A stretch of DNA of 64,000 nt from an uncultured Alistipes sp. (GCA_944321755.1 CALUMM010000004.1:1-64000), one strand, 5' to 3'. Shown: positions 24,848 to 34,690, counted from the stretch's first letter. The notes: generated from the letters alone by a model not told the origin. Numbers and translations: made by a program.

Positions 24848-26749
24848 ATGAAATACACTCGATTGATCCATAGAATTTTCTTTTTCGGTTTGGTCCTGAC
24901 ATGGGTCGCATGTGCCAAACCGTCCGCCGATGAACATCCGAATCCGAGACCGGGGACGAATCCGGATCCGGAGCCTGTGGATACGGAAATCACCTCGATC
25001 CAGGAGCTCAATACCGATGAAGGATTCCTCAATTCCCATGCGAACGAGTGGCAAAACAGCCTGCTTGAAATGAATTACCGTTCGTTTATCACCTTGGAAA
25101 GCCCTCTTTTGTCGGCTGTCAATGCCCGTTATCCTCGTATCAAAAAAATGCAGGACGGCTCCTATTTGCTGATTTACCAGCAAGGATTGACGGCTCACGA
25201 CGTGTACTATGCCCGCAGCAACAACCTGACTTCCTGGCAGAATGCCGAAGAGCAGCTTTTTGCAAAAACCGACATGAACCAGTATGAAAGCAATGTGGCG
25301 GATCGCGTGCTTTTTTCGTCGGCCGACGCCATTGTGCTTGATAATGGAGATGTTCTTGCCTTCGCTTCCTTCCGGCTCAACAAGGGCTATCTGCTCAATC
25401 CCCTTAACAACGGGATCATGATGCGCCGCTCGACCGACAACGGTCGGACCTGGTCTCCGACGGAGGTCATTTACCGGGGTACGACCTGGGAACCCTCCGC
25501 CCTTCAATTGTCGAGCAAGGAGGTACATCTCTATTTTACGGATGCCGATCCGCTTACCGGTAATTCGGGAACCTCATTGCTCCGTTCTACGGATCGGGGT
25601 GCAACCTGGACCGCCGTGGGCAAGATCATTCGTCAAAAGGCCGGTGTGGCCACCGACGGCTCCGGACAAACGATATTTACCGACCAGATGCCTGTGGCCA
25701 TTCAACTGAACGGTTCGGAACGGATTGCCGTTGCATTCGAGTCTCGATTCGGGCGTACCGGAACCTCGGAAGATCGATACCATCTGGGCCTGGCATACAC
25801 GTCGGACAACTGGGCGGCAGGACCTCCTGCCGGGGATGAGGACGGTCCCGCCGAACGTCAGAGCAACCTGTTCCTGGATGAAGCCGCACCCTATCTGCGG
25901 CAGTTCCGTTCGGGAGAAACCCTCCTCTCCTGCAACATCAACTATATGTTCAACATGCGTCTCGGTGATTCCAAAGCCTGGGAGTTCGGCCAGCCGATGC
26001 AGGCTTTTCCGGGCCGGGGCTCGTGGGGTTCCGTCGAACTGATCGATAATCACACGCTTGTAGGAGTTTATCCCGAGTCCTTTTCTCAGACGATCGAGGG
26101 GGTGGCAACGGATTGTGCCCGAATCCAACTGGCCAAGTTTGTCCTGAACCACCGTATCAATGCTACGCAGTTTACGCCCGAGATCATCGGCAGCAGCAAG
26201 GGATGGACACATGTACAGGATGCCCTTTTCATCGGCAGTGTCTCGGAAGCTCAGGTCGTATTCCGGTTCGCGTATGATAGCGAAAATCTGTATTGCCTTG
26301 TAGAGCGACTGGACAAGAATCTCTCCGGGGCTGATGGTCTGGACCTTCTGATTCAGAGCGGAAATGCCACGGGAGACCCCTTGCTCGTCAAGATTTCCCC
26401 TGATGCGGCCAGCGGAACGCTGGTCTGCGACGACCCGGATCTCCAAATGGCGGCAAACGTGCTCGGAACCTTCGACGAAACGGAAAACGACCGTGGATAT
26501 GTCGTGGTGGTCGCCATCCCGCGCAGCAAGCTCAACACAACGATGGATCGCATTCTCTTCAACGCCATTTTGCATGATGCGGCCGGAGACGATACGTTCT
26601 CGGGGCTGACGACTTCCAACTATGAAAAATGGCTGCCTGTCGAACTCAAAGAGCCGTCGGAACCTCAACCGGAACCTGAACCGGGCGATAACGACAACGG
26701 GCAAGGTCCTCAATGGGACAATGGAGAAGAGATAAATCCGTGGAATTAA
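24848..26749 (+). CDS. sialidase-fold (BNR repeat) lipoprotein with C-terminal CBM9-like domain
   Basis: A 633-residue lipoprotein (lipobox WVA-C22), then a Pro-rich linker (NPRPGTNPDPEP). Residues about 70-440 form a six-bladed sialidase-like propeller: YPRIKKMQDGSYLLIYQQG, Asp-boxes STDNGRTW (near 195) and STDRGATW (near 247), and FTDQMPVAIQLNGSERIAVAFE. Residues about 465-615 look like a CBM9/DOMON-type carbohydrate-binding sandwich (FRFAYDSENLYCLVERLDKN). It lacks an obvious sialidase Arg triad/FRIP motif, so exo-sialidase activity should not be assumed; GH93-type exo-arabinanase or a new family are alternatives. It is a paralogue of the protein at 32062-33690. The C terminus is an acidic Pro/Glu tail. 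Confidence 0.7.
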   Translation: MKYTRLIHRIFFFGLVLTWVACAKPSADEHPNPRPGTNPDPEPVDTEITSIQELNTDEGFLNSHANEWQNSLLEMNYRSFITLESPLLSAVNARYPRIKKMQDGSYLLIYQQGLTAHDVYYARSNNLTSWQNAEEQLFAKTDMNQYESNVADRVLFSSADAIVLDNGDVLAFASFRLNKGYLLNPLNNGIMMRRSTDNGRTWSPTEVIYRGTTWEPSALQLSSKEVHLYFTDADPLTGNSGTSLLRSTDRGATWTAVGKIIRQKAGVATDGSGQTIFTDQMPVAIQLNGSERIAVAFESRFGRTGTSEDRYHLGLAYTSDNWAAGPPAGDEDGPAERQSNLFLDEAAPYLRQFRSGETLLSCNINYMFNMRLGDSKAWEFGQPMQAFPGRGSWGSVELIDNHTLVGVYPESFSQTIEGVATDCARIQLAKFVLNHRINATQFTPEIIGSSKGWTHVQDALFIGSVSEAQVVFRFAYDSENLYCLVERLDKNLSGADGLDLLIQSGNATGDPLLVKISPDAASGTLVCDDPDLQMAANVLGTFDETENDRGYVVVVAIPRSKLNTTMDRILFNAILHDAAGDDTFSGLTTSNYEKWLPVELKEPSEPQPEPEPGDNDNGQGPQWDNGEEINPWN

Positions 26750-26770
26750 CCGACTCAAAAATTCAAACCC

Positions 26771-28651
26771 ATGAAAACTCGTCATATTCTGACTATTTTC
26801 GCGCTGTCCTTCGTTTTTGGATCATGCTCAAATTACGAAGAGACCGATGTGATTCCCGAATCTCTACAAGCAGAGTCCATCATCGGCATATTGAATCCGC
26901 TGTCGCGTACCTCGTTGGATCTCTCGCGGAATGTCGTATGGAATTCCGGGGACCGGATCCGTATTTTCGGGGAAAGCGTTCCTGCGGGAGCCGTTTACAC
27001 AACGGCATCGGACAATACCCGCACTGGGATTTTTTTACCGGAGGACGAACAGAAGGTTGTAAATGATGCGCTTCGCTATGCCGTTTATCCGGCTGATGCG
27101 GCGTCTGGGACCCTTGAAGCGAGTTCGCTCACGGTCGATTTCTCGGCCTTGGCGGAGCAATCCTATTATTCGGCGCTTGGCGGAGGAACCGGCATTTCGG
27201 CATTGCCGATGGTTGCGAGATCGGAAGACAATGCCTTCTCGTTTCAGAATCTTTGTGGCGGCGTACAATTGCAGATTAACGATTATCAATCGCTTGGGAT
27301 CAAGATCAAAACTGTGGTCGTAACGGCCTCCGGAGGCAAACAGATCACGGGGCAGGCTTCGGTGGACCTCGAATCCGGAACGGTTACATTGGGATCGGAC
27401 GGCGATCGTGCTTCCATAACGGTGAATTGCGGTGACGGTGCCAATATCTCTTCCGGCGGTGACTTGACGAAAAATACGGGATTCGTCATTTTCCTTCCGG
27501 CTGCGACCTATGACGGGTTCGAGTTCGTCATTACCGATACCGAGGGCCGCTGTTATGAGATTGCAACCCGGCAGGCCGTAACCGTAACTGCCGGAGTCGT
27601 ATCACCTTTGAAGCCACTGCTCTTGACGCTCTATTACGGTTCGGCGAACTGTTACCGGACGACAGGAGCGGGAAATGTCGAAATAGACGTGACCCCCTAT
27701 TACACGTTCGATGAAAAACTCACGCATGGGAATCTGAAATGCCTCAACAGCTCCGGAGTTGCAGTCGGACTCCCGACCCAGTCTCGGATTATCTGGCAGC
27801 AGCCTGCGAGCGATGAATCCGGAGACGTGATTTCGACACCTTCGCTTGACAATACGACACTCCGGGTTCCGACAACCGGCAAAAAGGGCAATGCCGTAGT
27901 TGCCGTATGTGATTCCGAGGGGACGATTCTCTGGTCGTATCACATTTGGGTCAGTGAAGCCGAAGACATCGCCTGGAAAAATGAGGTTTTGGGCAATTTC
28001 CACATGCTTGACCGGAATCTGGGCGCTACATCGACCACACAGAAGGATCCGAATGCCTACGGACTCTTTTATCAGTGGGGGCGTAAAGACCCGTTGGCTC
28101 GGAATCTGGCGGCCCAGCGTCCCTCCGGAAATCCCTATGAAAGCGAACCGAGCGCCCTGGAACAGGTTCTCGAAGCGACCGCCGAAACCGGGACCATCGC
28201 TTATGCTACGCAACACCCGGATACCCGCCTGCTTGCAGCCAACGACTGGCAGATTGCGGGCCGCATCAATGCCCTGTGGGGAAATGCGGACGGAACGATC
28301 GAGGAGGGAACGGGTGTCAAGACCGTTTTCGACCCGTGTCCTGCCGGATACCGCGTGCCGGAAGAGTTGGCCTACGCCGGTCTGACCGACAAGGACAAGG
28401 GAAACTGCAACAATCAATACGGACACATGTTCGATGTCGATGGAAGCGGGACGACCTCGTATTTCCCGACGGCAGGCTATCTGGAGAAGAATAAGGACGT
28501 CATCAAATACCTGGAATATCGCGGTTATTTGTGGACCAATGTTCCCGGAGCAACGGGTTCCTACTATTTCTATTACAACAACGCCAATTTGAACCGGACC
28601 GGGATGGATCGAGCTGCCGGGTGCCCGATCCGCTGTATCAAGATCGAATAG
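26771..28651 (+). CDS. fimbrillin-like / FISUMP-domain surface lipoprotein
   Basis: A 626-residue lipoprotein (lipobox VFGS-C19). The N-terminal part (about 35-290) resembles fimbrillin-family beta-sandwich proteins: VVWNSGDRIRIFGE, then LRYAVYPADAASG. The C-terminal part (about 390-626) carries FISUMP-type motifs: FHMLDRNLGATSTTQKDPNA, GLFYQWGRKDPLARN, FDPCPAGYRVPEE, CPIRCIKIE. Such proteins are often surface adhesins or glycan-binding proteins in PULs; no enzyme motif is seen. It lies between the first sialidase-fold gene and the DUF5107 gene with gaps of about 21 bases. Confidence 0.75.
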   Translation: MKTRHILTIFALSFVFGSCSNYEETDVIPESLQAESIIGILNPLSRTSLDLSRNVVWNSGDRIRIFGESVPAGAVYTTASDNTRTGIFLPEDEQKVVNDALRYAVYPADAASGTLEASSLTVDFSALAEQSYYSALGGGTGISALPMVARSEDNAFSFQNLCGGVQLQINDYQSLGIKIKTVVVTASGGKQITGQASVDLESGTVTLGSDGDRASITVNCGDGANISSGGDLTKNTGFVIFLPAATYDGFEFVITDTEGRCYEIATRQAVTVTAGVVSPLKPLLLTLYYGSANCYRTTGAGNVEIDVTPYYTFDEKLTHGNLKCLNSSGVAVGLPTQSRIIWQQPASDESGDVISTPSLDNTTLRVPTTGKKGNAVVAVCDSEGTILWSYHIWVSEAEDIAWKNEVLGNFHMLDRNLGATSTTQKDPNAYGLFYQWGRKDPLARNLAAQRPSGNPYESEPSALEQVLEATAETGTIAYATQHPDTRLLAANDWQIAGRINALWGNADGTIEEGTGVKTVFDPCPAGYRVPEELAYAGLTDKDKGNCNNQYGHMFDVDGSGTTSYFPTAGYLEKNKDVIKYLEYRGYLWTNVPGATGSYYFYYNNANLNRTGMDRAAGCPIRCIKIE

Positions 28652-28672
28652 GGCTGAAATACGAACGAGAAA

Positions 28673-31600
28673 ATGAACGACATGAAAAGAATTGCATGTG
28701 CAGTGTTGTCACTTTTTGTCTGTGGCGCGATTTCCGCTCAGAACGGGCCTGTGAAATTGTGGGAGGGAACCCTCGCCATTCCGGCTTATCGGGTGAATCC
28801 TCCCGAGAAGGCGCCTCTTTTCGAACGGGATTTTGCCTATCAACGTGCCAAACGTGGGGTTTATCCCTATGCGATGAATGACAATCCGACCGATATCAAG
28901 ACCGATACCGTATATCGGGCCTTGTATCTTGAAAACGATTACCTGAAAGTTTGCGTGCTCCCCGACATCGGCGGACGGCTGTTTTACGCCACGGACAAGA
29001 CGAACGGATACGAAATCTTCTATCGTCAGCACGTTATCAAACCTGCGAATGTCGGAATGCTCGGGGCCTGGATTTCGGGCGGTGTTGAGTGGAACGTCTT
29101 CCATCATCACCGGGCGACCAGCCAATATCCGATTGATTACAAGTTGGTCGACAACGGCGACGGATCCAAGACGATCTGGGTCGGGGAGATTGAAAAGCGC
29201 CATCGCATGTCGTGGGCCATCGGCATGACGCTCTATCCCGACAGATCCTATATTGAAGTAAAAGGCCGCTTTTTCAACAACAGTCCCGATCGGAACTCCA
29301 TGCTTCATTGGAACAACGTGGCCACACACGCCAATGAGAATTATCAGATTGTTTTCCCGGAAAACACCGAATTCGGGACCTTCCATCACAAAAACAGTTT
29401 CATGCGGTGGCCGGTTCCCGATGCCCCGTATTGCGACAATCCGGACTACATCGGCAAGGATGTCAGTTATTGGAAAAATCTTCCGGCATTGATGGGCGGG
29501 TCGGTATTCGTATACGACCTTCAGGACGATTTCATTGCGGGTTACGACTATGGCCGGAATGCCGGAACGATGCTGGCCGGGAACCGCCATATCAACAAGG
29601 GCGGTAAATTCTGGACCTGGGGGCACATGAATTACGGTCATGCCTGGGATTGCGAGACCTTGACCGATGAAGACGGCCCCTACGTTGAGTTGATGACGGC
29701 GGCTTATTCGGACAACCAGCCCGATTACTGTTGGATCAACCCGTATGAGATGAAGGAATTTACAGCCTACTGGTATGGGATTCGGGATTTGCAGCATGTG
29801 AATCGGGGCAATGAAGAGGCAACGGTCAATATGGAAATCCACCCCGACGGACGGCTGCATTTGGCCGCAAATGTTACCCGGATCCAACGCAATGCCCGGA
29901 TCGTTGTGTGCCGGAACGGGAAGACTTTGTATGAAACGAGGGCTGATATTGCGCCGGACGCCCCCTTTGCCATCGATACGCAGGTGTCGGGAACGGACGT
30001 TTCGGAACCTTCGGAGGTGACGATGTATCTGTACGATGCGGCCGGAAATGAACTGATCAGCTATCATCCGTACAAACTGGACCGGACGAAACCGCTGCCG
30101 GATCCGGTCACTCCGCTGAATCCGGACCCGAAGCGGGTTGCCAACACCGAAGAGCTCTATTATCTCGGGATGCGGAATCTTCAGTTCCACAACGCCCATG
30201 TCGATCCCAACGACTACTTCTTCGAGGTGATACGCCGGGATCCGGGAGACGTGCGGGCCAATACCCAGCTTGGCATATATTACCGCAAGCAGGGCGATTA
30301 TGCCCAAGCCAAAAAATATCTTCGGAAGGCGCTCGAAAGGCAGACCGCCAATCAGACTCGTGTCAGCGACGGCGAATCGATGTACAATCTGGGGCTGGTT
30401 CTGAAGGCGGAAGGACGTTACGAGGATGCCGTCGATACGTTATACCGGGCGGCCTGGGATTATGAATATGCTTCGGCATCCTATTTCCAACTGGCGGAGA
30501 TTTCGTCTATTTCGGGTGATCCCGTCCGGGCGATGCAGGAGGCGCGGATGGCTGTCAACTACAACGGAATGAACCTGGATGCCAAAAACCTGCTGACGAC
30601 CTTGCTGCGATACAGCGGTCGGTGTGAAGAGGCTTCCGCACTCGCTGCCGAGGTGCTTTCGGTGGACCCGCTTAACTACTATGCCTCCCATGAACTGATG
30701 CAACTGGGGCAGAAACCGAAAGAGGCCTTTACCCGGTTGCTTCGGGATGAAAGCGAGTCCTATCTGGAACTCGGACTGTATTATTTGAACAATGGCTTTT
30801 ACGAGGAAGCGGCCGACATCCTGTCCGGCAATGACCGGATTGCCTCCTATCCGACCGTAGCCTATTATCGTGCGTTTTTGGCCGACAAAAAGGGTGATAC
30901 GGCGACGGCAAAGACGCTGTTTGAGAGTGCGGAATCCGCCTCCGTGGATTACGTTTATCCGTTCCGTCTGGAGACCGTTGCGGTGTATGAGAAGGCGTTG
31001 GAGTATTTGCCGGCGAGTGCCCATACGTGGTATTATTTGGGCAATCTCTATTTCCAGAAACAACCGGCCCGGGCGATGGAATGTTGGGAAAAAGCGGTTG
31101 AGATTAAACCCGATTTTGCCATGGCTCTGCGAAATCTCGGTTGGGGTTGTCGATTCTTCAAGGAGGATTATCCCGCCGCAATCGATTGGTATCGGAAAGC
31201 CATCGATGCCGACCGGGACGGGAATGCCATCTTCCTGGCGGAGTGCGATGAAATCATGGAACTCATCAACGCCCCCTTGAAAGATCGTTACGAACTCTTT
31301 GCTGGACGTGAGCGACTCTATGAGAAGCGCTATGATTCCGAGACGAAGGCCATTCGGCAGCGGATTCTTCACGGAGAGTACGAAGAGGTGCTTGAACCGT
31401 TGCTGACGCGATTCTACAGTCGCCGGGAGCATATTGAAGACCTGCACGATATTTATGTCGATGCCTGTATGCTTTCCGGGTTTGCCGCCTGGAAGTCGGG
31501 CGATTATCCGAAAGGGCTTGAATATATGTTGATGGCGAACGAATATCCTGCGAATCATGGTTATGCGCATCTGGAATATTATGCGCGGGATGCCCAGGTC

Positions 31601-32005
31601 TATTACAATATCGGTCGGGCCTATGAGAAGGTCGGGGATCCGGACAATGCCCGGAAATACTTTGAAATGGCGGCCCGGGTCGAGGTCAGGGATGCCGATT
31701 GCATCTACAACTATGAAAAGGGCCTTGCCATGGAGAAACTCGATCCGCAGGCCGATGTGAAAGCGATGTTCCGAGCGATTGTCCGCAATGGGGAGGCTGG
31801 TGTGACGGATTATGTCCAACGCTTTTTCGAGAGTTTCGGTTATGGCGAGTATCCTCAGGATGTGAATTCGCGGGCCTATTATATGCAGGGTGTAGGCTAT
31901 AAGGCGCTTGGAAAGGATGGTAAAGCCCGGAAATGTTTCCAAAAAGCATTGGATCAGCGTAACGATCATGTTTGGGCCAACTATTATCTTGGGAAAATTC
32001 AGTAA
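28673..32005 (+). CDS. DUF5107 domain protein with C-terminal TPR repeats
   Basis: A 1,110-residue secreted protein (signal ending CGAISAQ). Residues about 30-390 form the DUF5107 region (LPDIGGRLFYATDKTNGYEI, SGGVEWNVFHHHRATSQYP, WGHMNYGHAWDCETLT), a galactose-mutarotase-like beta-sandwich rich in His, Trp and acidic residues. The rest is TPR (from about 515, ANTQLGIYYRKQGDYAQAKK), with at least eight recognisable repeats to the C terminus. DUF5107-TPR proteins occur in Bacteroidota carbohydrate loci; I do not know an assigned reaction. The fold suggests sugar binding or catalysis. A second ATG at 28682 is an alternative start. Confidence 0.8.
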   Translation: MNDMKRIACAVLSLFVCGAISAQNGPVKLWEGTLAIPAYRVNPPEKAPLFERDFAYQRAKRGVYPYAMNDNPTDIKTDTVYRALYLENDYLKVCVLPDIGGRLFYATDKTNGYEIFYRQHVIKPANVGMLGAWISGGVEWNVFHHHRATSQYPIDYKLVDNGDGSKTIWVGEIEKRHRMSWAIGMTLYPDRSYIEVKGRFFNNSPDRNSMLHWNNVATHANENYQIVFPENTEFGTFHHKNSFMRWPVPDAPYCDNPDYIGKDVSYWKNLPALMGGSVFVYDLQDDFIAGYDYGRNAGTMLAGNRHINKGGKFWTWGHMNYGHAWDCETLTDEDGPYVELMTAAYSDNQPDYCWINPYEMKEFTAYWYGIRDLQHVNRGNEEATVNMEIHPDGRLHLAANVTRIQRNARIVVCRNGKTLYETRADIAPDAPFAIDTQVSGTDVSEPSEVTMYLYDAAGNELISYHPYKLDRTKPLPDPVTPLNPDPKRVANTEELYYLGMRNLQFHNAHVDPNDYFFEVIRRDPGDVRANTQLGIYYRKQGDYAQAKKYLRKALERQTANQTRVSDGESMYNLGLVLKAEGRYEDAVDTLYRAAWDYEYASASYFQLAEISSISGDPVRAMQEARMAVNYNGMNLDAKNLLTTLLRYSGRCEEASALAAEVLSVDPLNYYASHELMQLGQKPKEAFTRLLRDESESYLELGLYYLNNGFYEEAADILSGNDRIASYPTVAYYRAFLADKKGDTATAKTLFESAESASVDYVYPFRLETVAVYEKALEYLPASAHTWYYLGNLYFQKQPARAMECWEKAVEIKPDFAMALRNLGWGCRFFKEDYPAAIDWYRKAIDADRDGNAIFLAECDEIMELINAPLKDRYELFAGRERLYEKRYDSETKAIRQRILHGEYEEVLEPLLTRFYSRREHIEDLHDIYVDACMLSGFAAWKSGDYPKGLEYMLMANEYPANHGYAHLEYYARDAQVYYNIGRAYEKVGDPDNARKYFEMAARVEVRDADCIYNYEKGLAMEKLDPQADVKAMFRAIVRNGEAGVTDYVQRFFESFGYGEYPQDVNSRAYYMQGVGYKALGKDGKARKCFQKALDQRNDHVWANYYLGKIQ

Positions 32006-32061
32006 ATTTGTCGAATTCCGGAGAGAAAACCCCTCTCCGGAATTCCTTTGCTCATTTGCTT

Positions 32062-33690
32062 ATGAATCGGTCTTTGTTTTTGCCGCTGGCGGCTTTTTCC
32101 CTTTTGTTGCCCTTTTCGATGGATGCTTCGGAAAAGGGCGATGTGATGCTTGCATATGATTCACATGCCGGGGAGGAACGGCACAGTGTGCTCGAACCTG
32201 TTTATGAATACATGCAACTGATTCCGGCCTCGCATCTTCAGACCGATCGGACCGCCATATATCCCCGGATCAAGAAGATGGCGGATGGTCGTTACATCCT
32301 CTTTTGTCAGGGAGGTCAGATCGCTTCCCGGATCTATTGCTATACGAGCGATGATCTGAAAAACTGGAGTAAGGGCCGGTTGTTGTATGAACCCCGGGAA
32401 ATCGAGACGTCGAAAGGCCCCGACATGCGTTGTTATTCGACGGCCGATGCCGTTGTACTTGCCAACGGCGATTTGTTGGTCGTCTGTTCGTTCCGGGCCT
32501 CGGCCGGATATAAATACGGCATCGGATGCGGAATTGCCCTGAAGCGCAGCCGGGATCATGGCCGAACCTGGTCCGACGAGCAGGTGATCTTCGAAGGAAC
32601 CAACTGGGAGCCGTATCTGCTGCAGTTGCCGGATGGCCGTGTACAATGCTATTTTACCGATTGCCACCCGGCTACCCGCAACTCCGGGACATCGGTCATA
32701 ACCTCTGTGGACAATGGCCATACCTGGGAGAATCATATGCGTGTTTGCCGTCAATACAAATACGACGACGAGGGCGTGGCGATTTTTACAGATCAGATGC
32801 CCTGTTTCCGGCTCTTGAAGGACGGAACGACGCTTTTCGGATTTCTGGAGGCCCGGCTCGAACCGGAAGGCCCTTCCGGGAAGAGCGTTTATAGGATGTC
32901 GGTTGTCCGAAATCGGGGTTTTGACTGGCAGCCGCTTGGCGAGGAGAGTGCCGGACCTGCGGATCGTGAGACGAATGTCGTTGAAGGATGTGCCGGCTAT
33001 GTGTCGGTTTTCCCGTCGGGCGAAACGCTGGTATCCTGTAATATCGATCGGATTTTCAGTTTGAAGATCGGAGACTGCGAGGGCCGTCGTTTCAACGGGC
33101 GGTCCTGGGATCGGGATTGGTTCCAACCCTTTGCCGGAGAGGGATTTTGGGGAAGCCTGGAGCCTTTGGACGCTCATCGGGTTATTGGTGCGATGCATTG
33201 TGATGCCGGGATTCAACTCGGGGTGTTTTATCTCAATCATCGTATCGATGCACCGCACGTAAATACTTTGTCTGACGGGAATGCGCTGGATTGGGTGAAT
33301 CGTCAATCGCTGTTTATCGGAGGCGATTCGCCGTCCTGTGCTTTCTTTCGGGCCAGCCATGATGATTCGTTTTTCTATCTGTATGTGGATTACAAGACGT
33401 GTTCGGATGATTTTTCGATCGATATGAAGCTGGATACGCTTCCGTTGACGATCAAAGCGTCGGGGTTGATCGGTTCGAAAGAGGGTGTCAAATGGGTTGA
33501 GGAGCCGCTTTCGGGGTCTGAAGACCAGAACCGGCGCTTGAAAATAGCGATTCCCTTATCGCTGTTGGGAATTCATTCAGGAGATGAACTCCGGTTCAAT
33601 GCGGTTTTGCAGGATCAGGGAGTCCGGGATACTTTTACTTTTGCCGATCCGTCCGATTGGGATACATGGATGAGGATCCGATTGCGATAA
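32062..33690 (+). CDS. second sialidase-fold (BNR repeat) protein with CBM9-like C terminus (PUL1)
   Basis: A 542-residue exported protein (signal about 1-22, no lipobox Cys). It shares the architecture and many motifs of the protein at 24848-26749: YPRIKKMADGRYILFCQGG, STADAVVLANGDLLVVCSF, SRDHGRTW (near 164), GTNWEPYLLQLPDGRVQCYF, SVDNGHTW (near 216), FTDQMPCFRLLKDG. A shorter CBM9-like domain follows (CAFFRASHDDSFFYLYVDY). Being soluble where its paralogue is a lipoprotein, it may act in the periplasm on products of the surface enzyme; that division is inference. The open frame extends to 31972, but the signal peptide sets the start. Confidence 0.72.
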   Translation: MNRSLFLPLAAFSLLLPFSMDASEKGDVMLAYDSHAGEERHSVLEPVYEYMQLIPASHLQTDRTAIYPRIKKMADGRYILFCQGGQIASRIYCYTSDDLKNWSKGRLLYEPREIETSKGPDMRCYSTADAVVLANGDLLVVCSFRASAGYKYGIGCGIALKRSRDHGRTWSDEQVIFEGTNWEPYLLQLPDGRVQCYFTDCHPATRNSGTSVITSVDNGHTWENHMRVCRQYKYDDEGVAIFTDQMPCFRLLKDGTTLFGFLEARLEPEGPSGKSVYRMSVVRNRGFDWQPLGEESAGPADRETNVVEGCAGYVSVFPSGETLVSCNIDRIFSLKIGDCEGRRFNGRSWDRDWFQPFAGEGFWGSLEPLDAHRVIGAMHCDAGIQLGVFYLNHRIDAPHVNTLSDGNALDWVNRQSLFIGGDSPSCAFFRASHDDSFFYLYVDYKTCSDDFSIDMKLDTLPLTIKASGLIGSKEGVKWVEEPLSGSEDQNRRLKIAIPLSLLGIHSGDELRFNAVLQDQGVRDTFTFADPSDWDTWMRIRLR

Positions 33691-33741
33691 TTCGTTGTAA
33701 TTAAGGTGCTTTTGGGAGATGGGCTCGATCTCCCTCCTCTG

Positions 33742-33793
33742 TTTTGTGTCCACAAAAATCGACCGCTACAGAAATTTGTTTCTGTGGCGGTCG
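33742..33793. terminator. bidirectional terminator region between PUL1 and PUL2
   Basis: A small hairpin (ttttgtg/cacaaaa, about 33742-33757) abuts a 15-bp stem (33760-33774 with 33779-33793, one mismatch). T- and A-rich flanks lie on the left. It sits exactly where the plus-strand PUL1 and minus-strand PUL2 converge. Confidence 0.75.
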
Positions 33794-33871
33794 CTGTCTT
33801 CAAGATTGAAACTTTGGGCTTTTCCCGATCTTTCGGAGTCCTCACTTGAATTGTCTTGCGGGGCGCAGGGC

Positions 33872-34690
33872 TCAGTAACACATCTCCAGAACCTGTTCGG
33901 CATAGCGCTCTCCCAGCAGAAGCTGGGCTTCTCGCGTGAAGTGCAGGTTGTCGGAGTTGGCCGTACACCCCTCCGCGCTGACATATCCGCTATACGGAAT
34001 GCTGCCCGGGAGGAGCCGCAGCATTTCGTTGAATTTCACGTGCTGCTCCCGCCAAGGTCCCAACTCTCCCGCGATGAACGGCAGGGTGGGTATTCCCAGG
34101 TCCGTGCGCAGATCCTCGACGAATTTTTTCAAGGCCGGCAGGTAGTACGGAATGAGCTTTTCGCTGGCATTGGCTTCACCCTGATGCCAGAGAATCGCCT
34201 TGATCGTCCCGTATTTGCGGGCCCGTTTGGCCCGGACCAGAATCTCTTCGTAGAGTTGCCGCCGGTTGTATCCGATGCTGTGTTCGTCCTGAATCAGCGC
34301 GGCGTCCTTGCTCCATTGCCCGATCGAGGAGCCTCCGAGCGCATTCACCACCAGCAACACCTTGCGGCCGGTCCTTGCGGCAATCTTACGGGAAAACGAG
34401 TAGCCCGGGCCGATCTGTTGCAGGGACAGCTCCTTGCGGACGGTCGAATAACGGTTCAGGGGATTCGTTGCCGGGACAGGGCGGTCGTTGTCGTCGAGCA
34501 GCCAGACCCCTTCGATTGGATCGAGGTCCTCGGGAAGCATCTCTCCGCGACCGGCCATGTTCGATTGTCCGATCAACAGGAAAACATCGTATTCGGGTTC
34601 GACGCGCTGAGGCGTCCGCGGCTCGGCTTTCGTGCAGGCCTGGCCCCAGCCGACCGCCAGGAAAAACAGCAGACTGATTTTGAGTTTCAT
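33872..34690 (-). CDS. SASA-domain carbohydrate esterase (sialate/acetylxylan O-acetylesterase type)
   Basis: A 272-residue SGNH-fold esterase. Signal peptide with possible lipobox VGWGQA-C; nucleophile motif FLLIGQSNMAGRGEM; oxyanion/His block ILWHQGEANAS; and the catalytic D-x-x-H in DNLHFTRE near the C terminus. Such enzymes remove O-acetyl groups, in a pectin locus most likely from galacturonan or its side chains. It is the last gene of PUL2, starting one base after the GH28 stop (TGA-G-ATG), so translation is probably coupled. The open frame to 34909 overlaps GH28; the signal peptide sets the start at 34690. Confidence 0.83.
   Translation of the reverse strand: MKLKISLLFFLAVGWGQACTKAEPRTPQRVEPEYDVFLLIGQSNMAGRGEMLPEDLDPIEGVWLLDDNDRPVPATNPLNRYSTVRKELSLQQIGPGYSFSRKIAARTGRKVLLVVNALGGSSIGQWSKDAALIQDEHSIGYNRRQLYEEILVRAKRARKYGTIKAILWHQGEANASEKLIPYYLPALKKFVEDLRTDLGIPTLPFIAGELGPWREQHVKFNEMLRLLPGSIPYSGYVSAEGCTANSDNLHFTREAQLLLGERYAEQVLEMCY

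Noticed and set aside
24848..26749. Calling the BNR protein a true sialidase (nanH)
   Set aside because: Asp-boxes alone define the fold; I could not see the FRIP motif or Arg triad needed for sialic acid.
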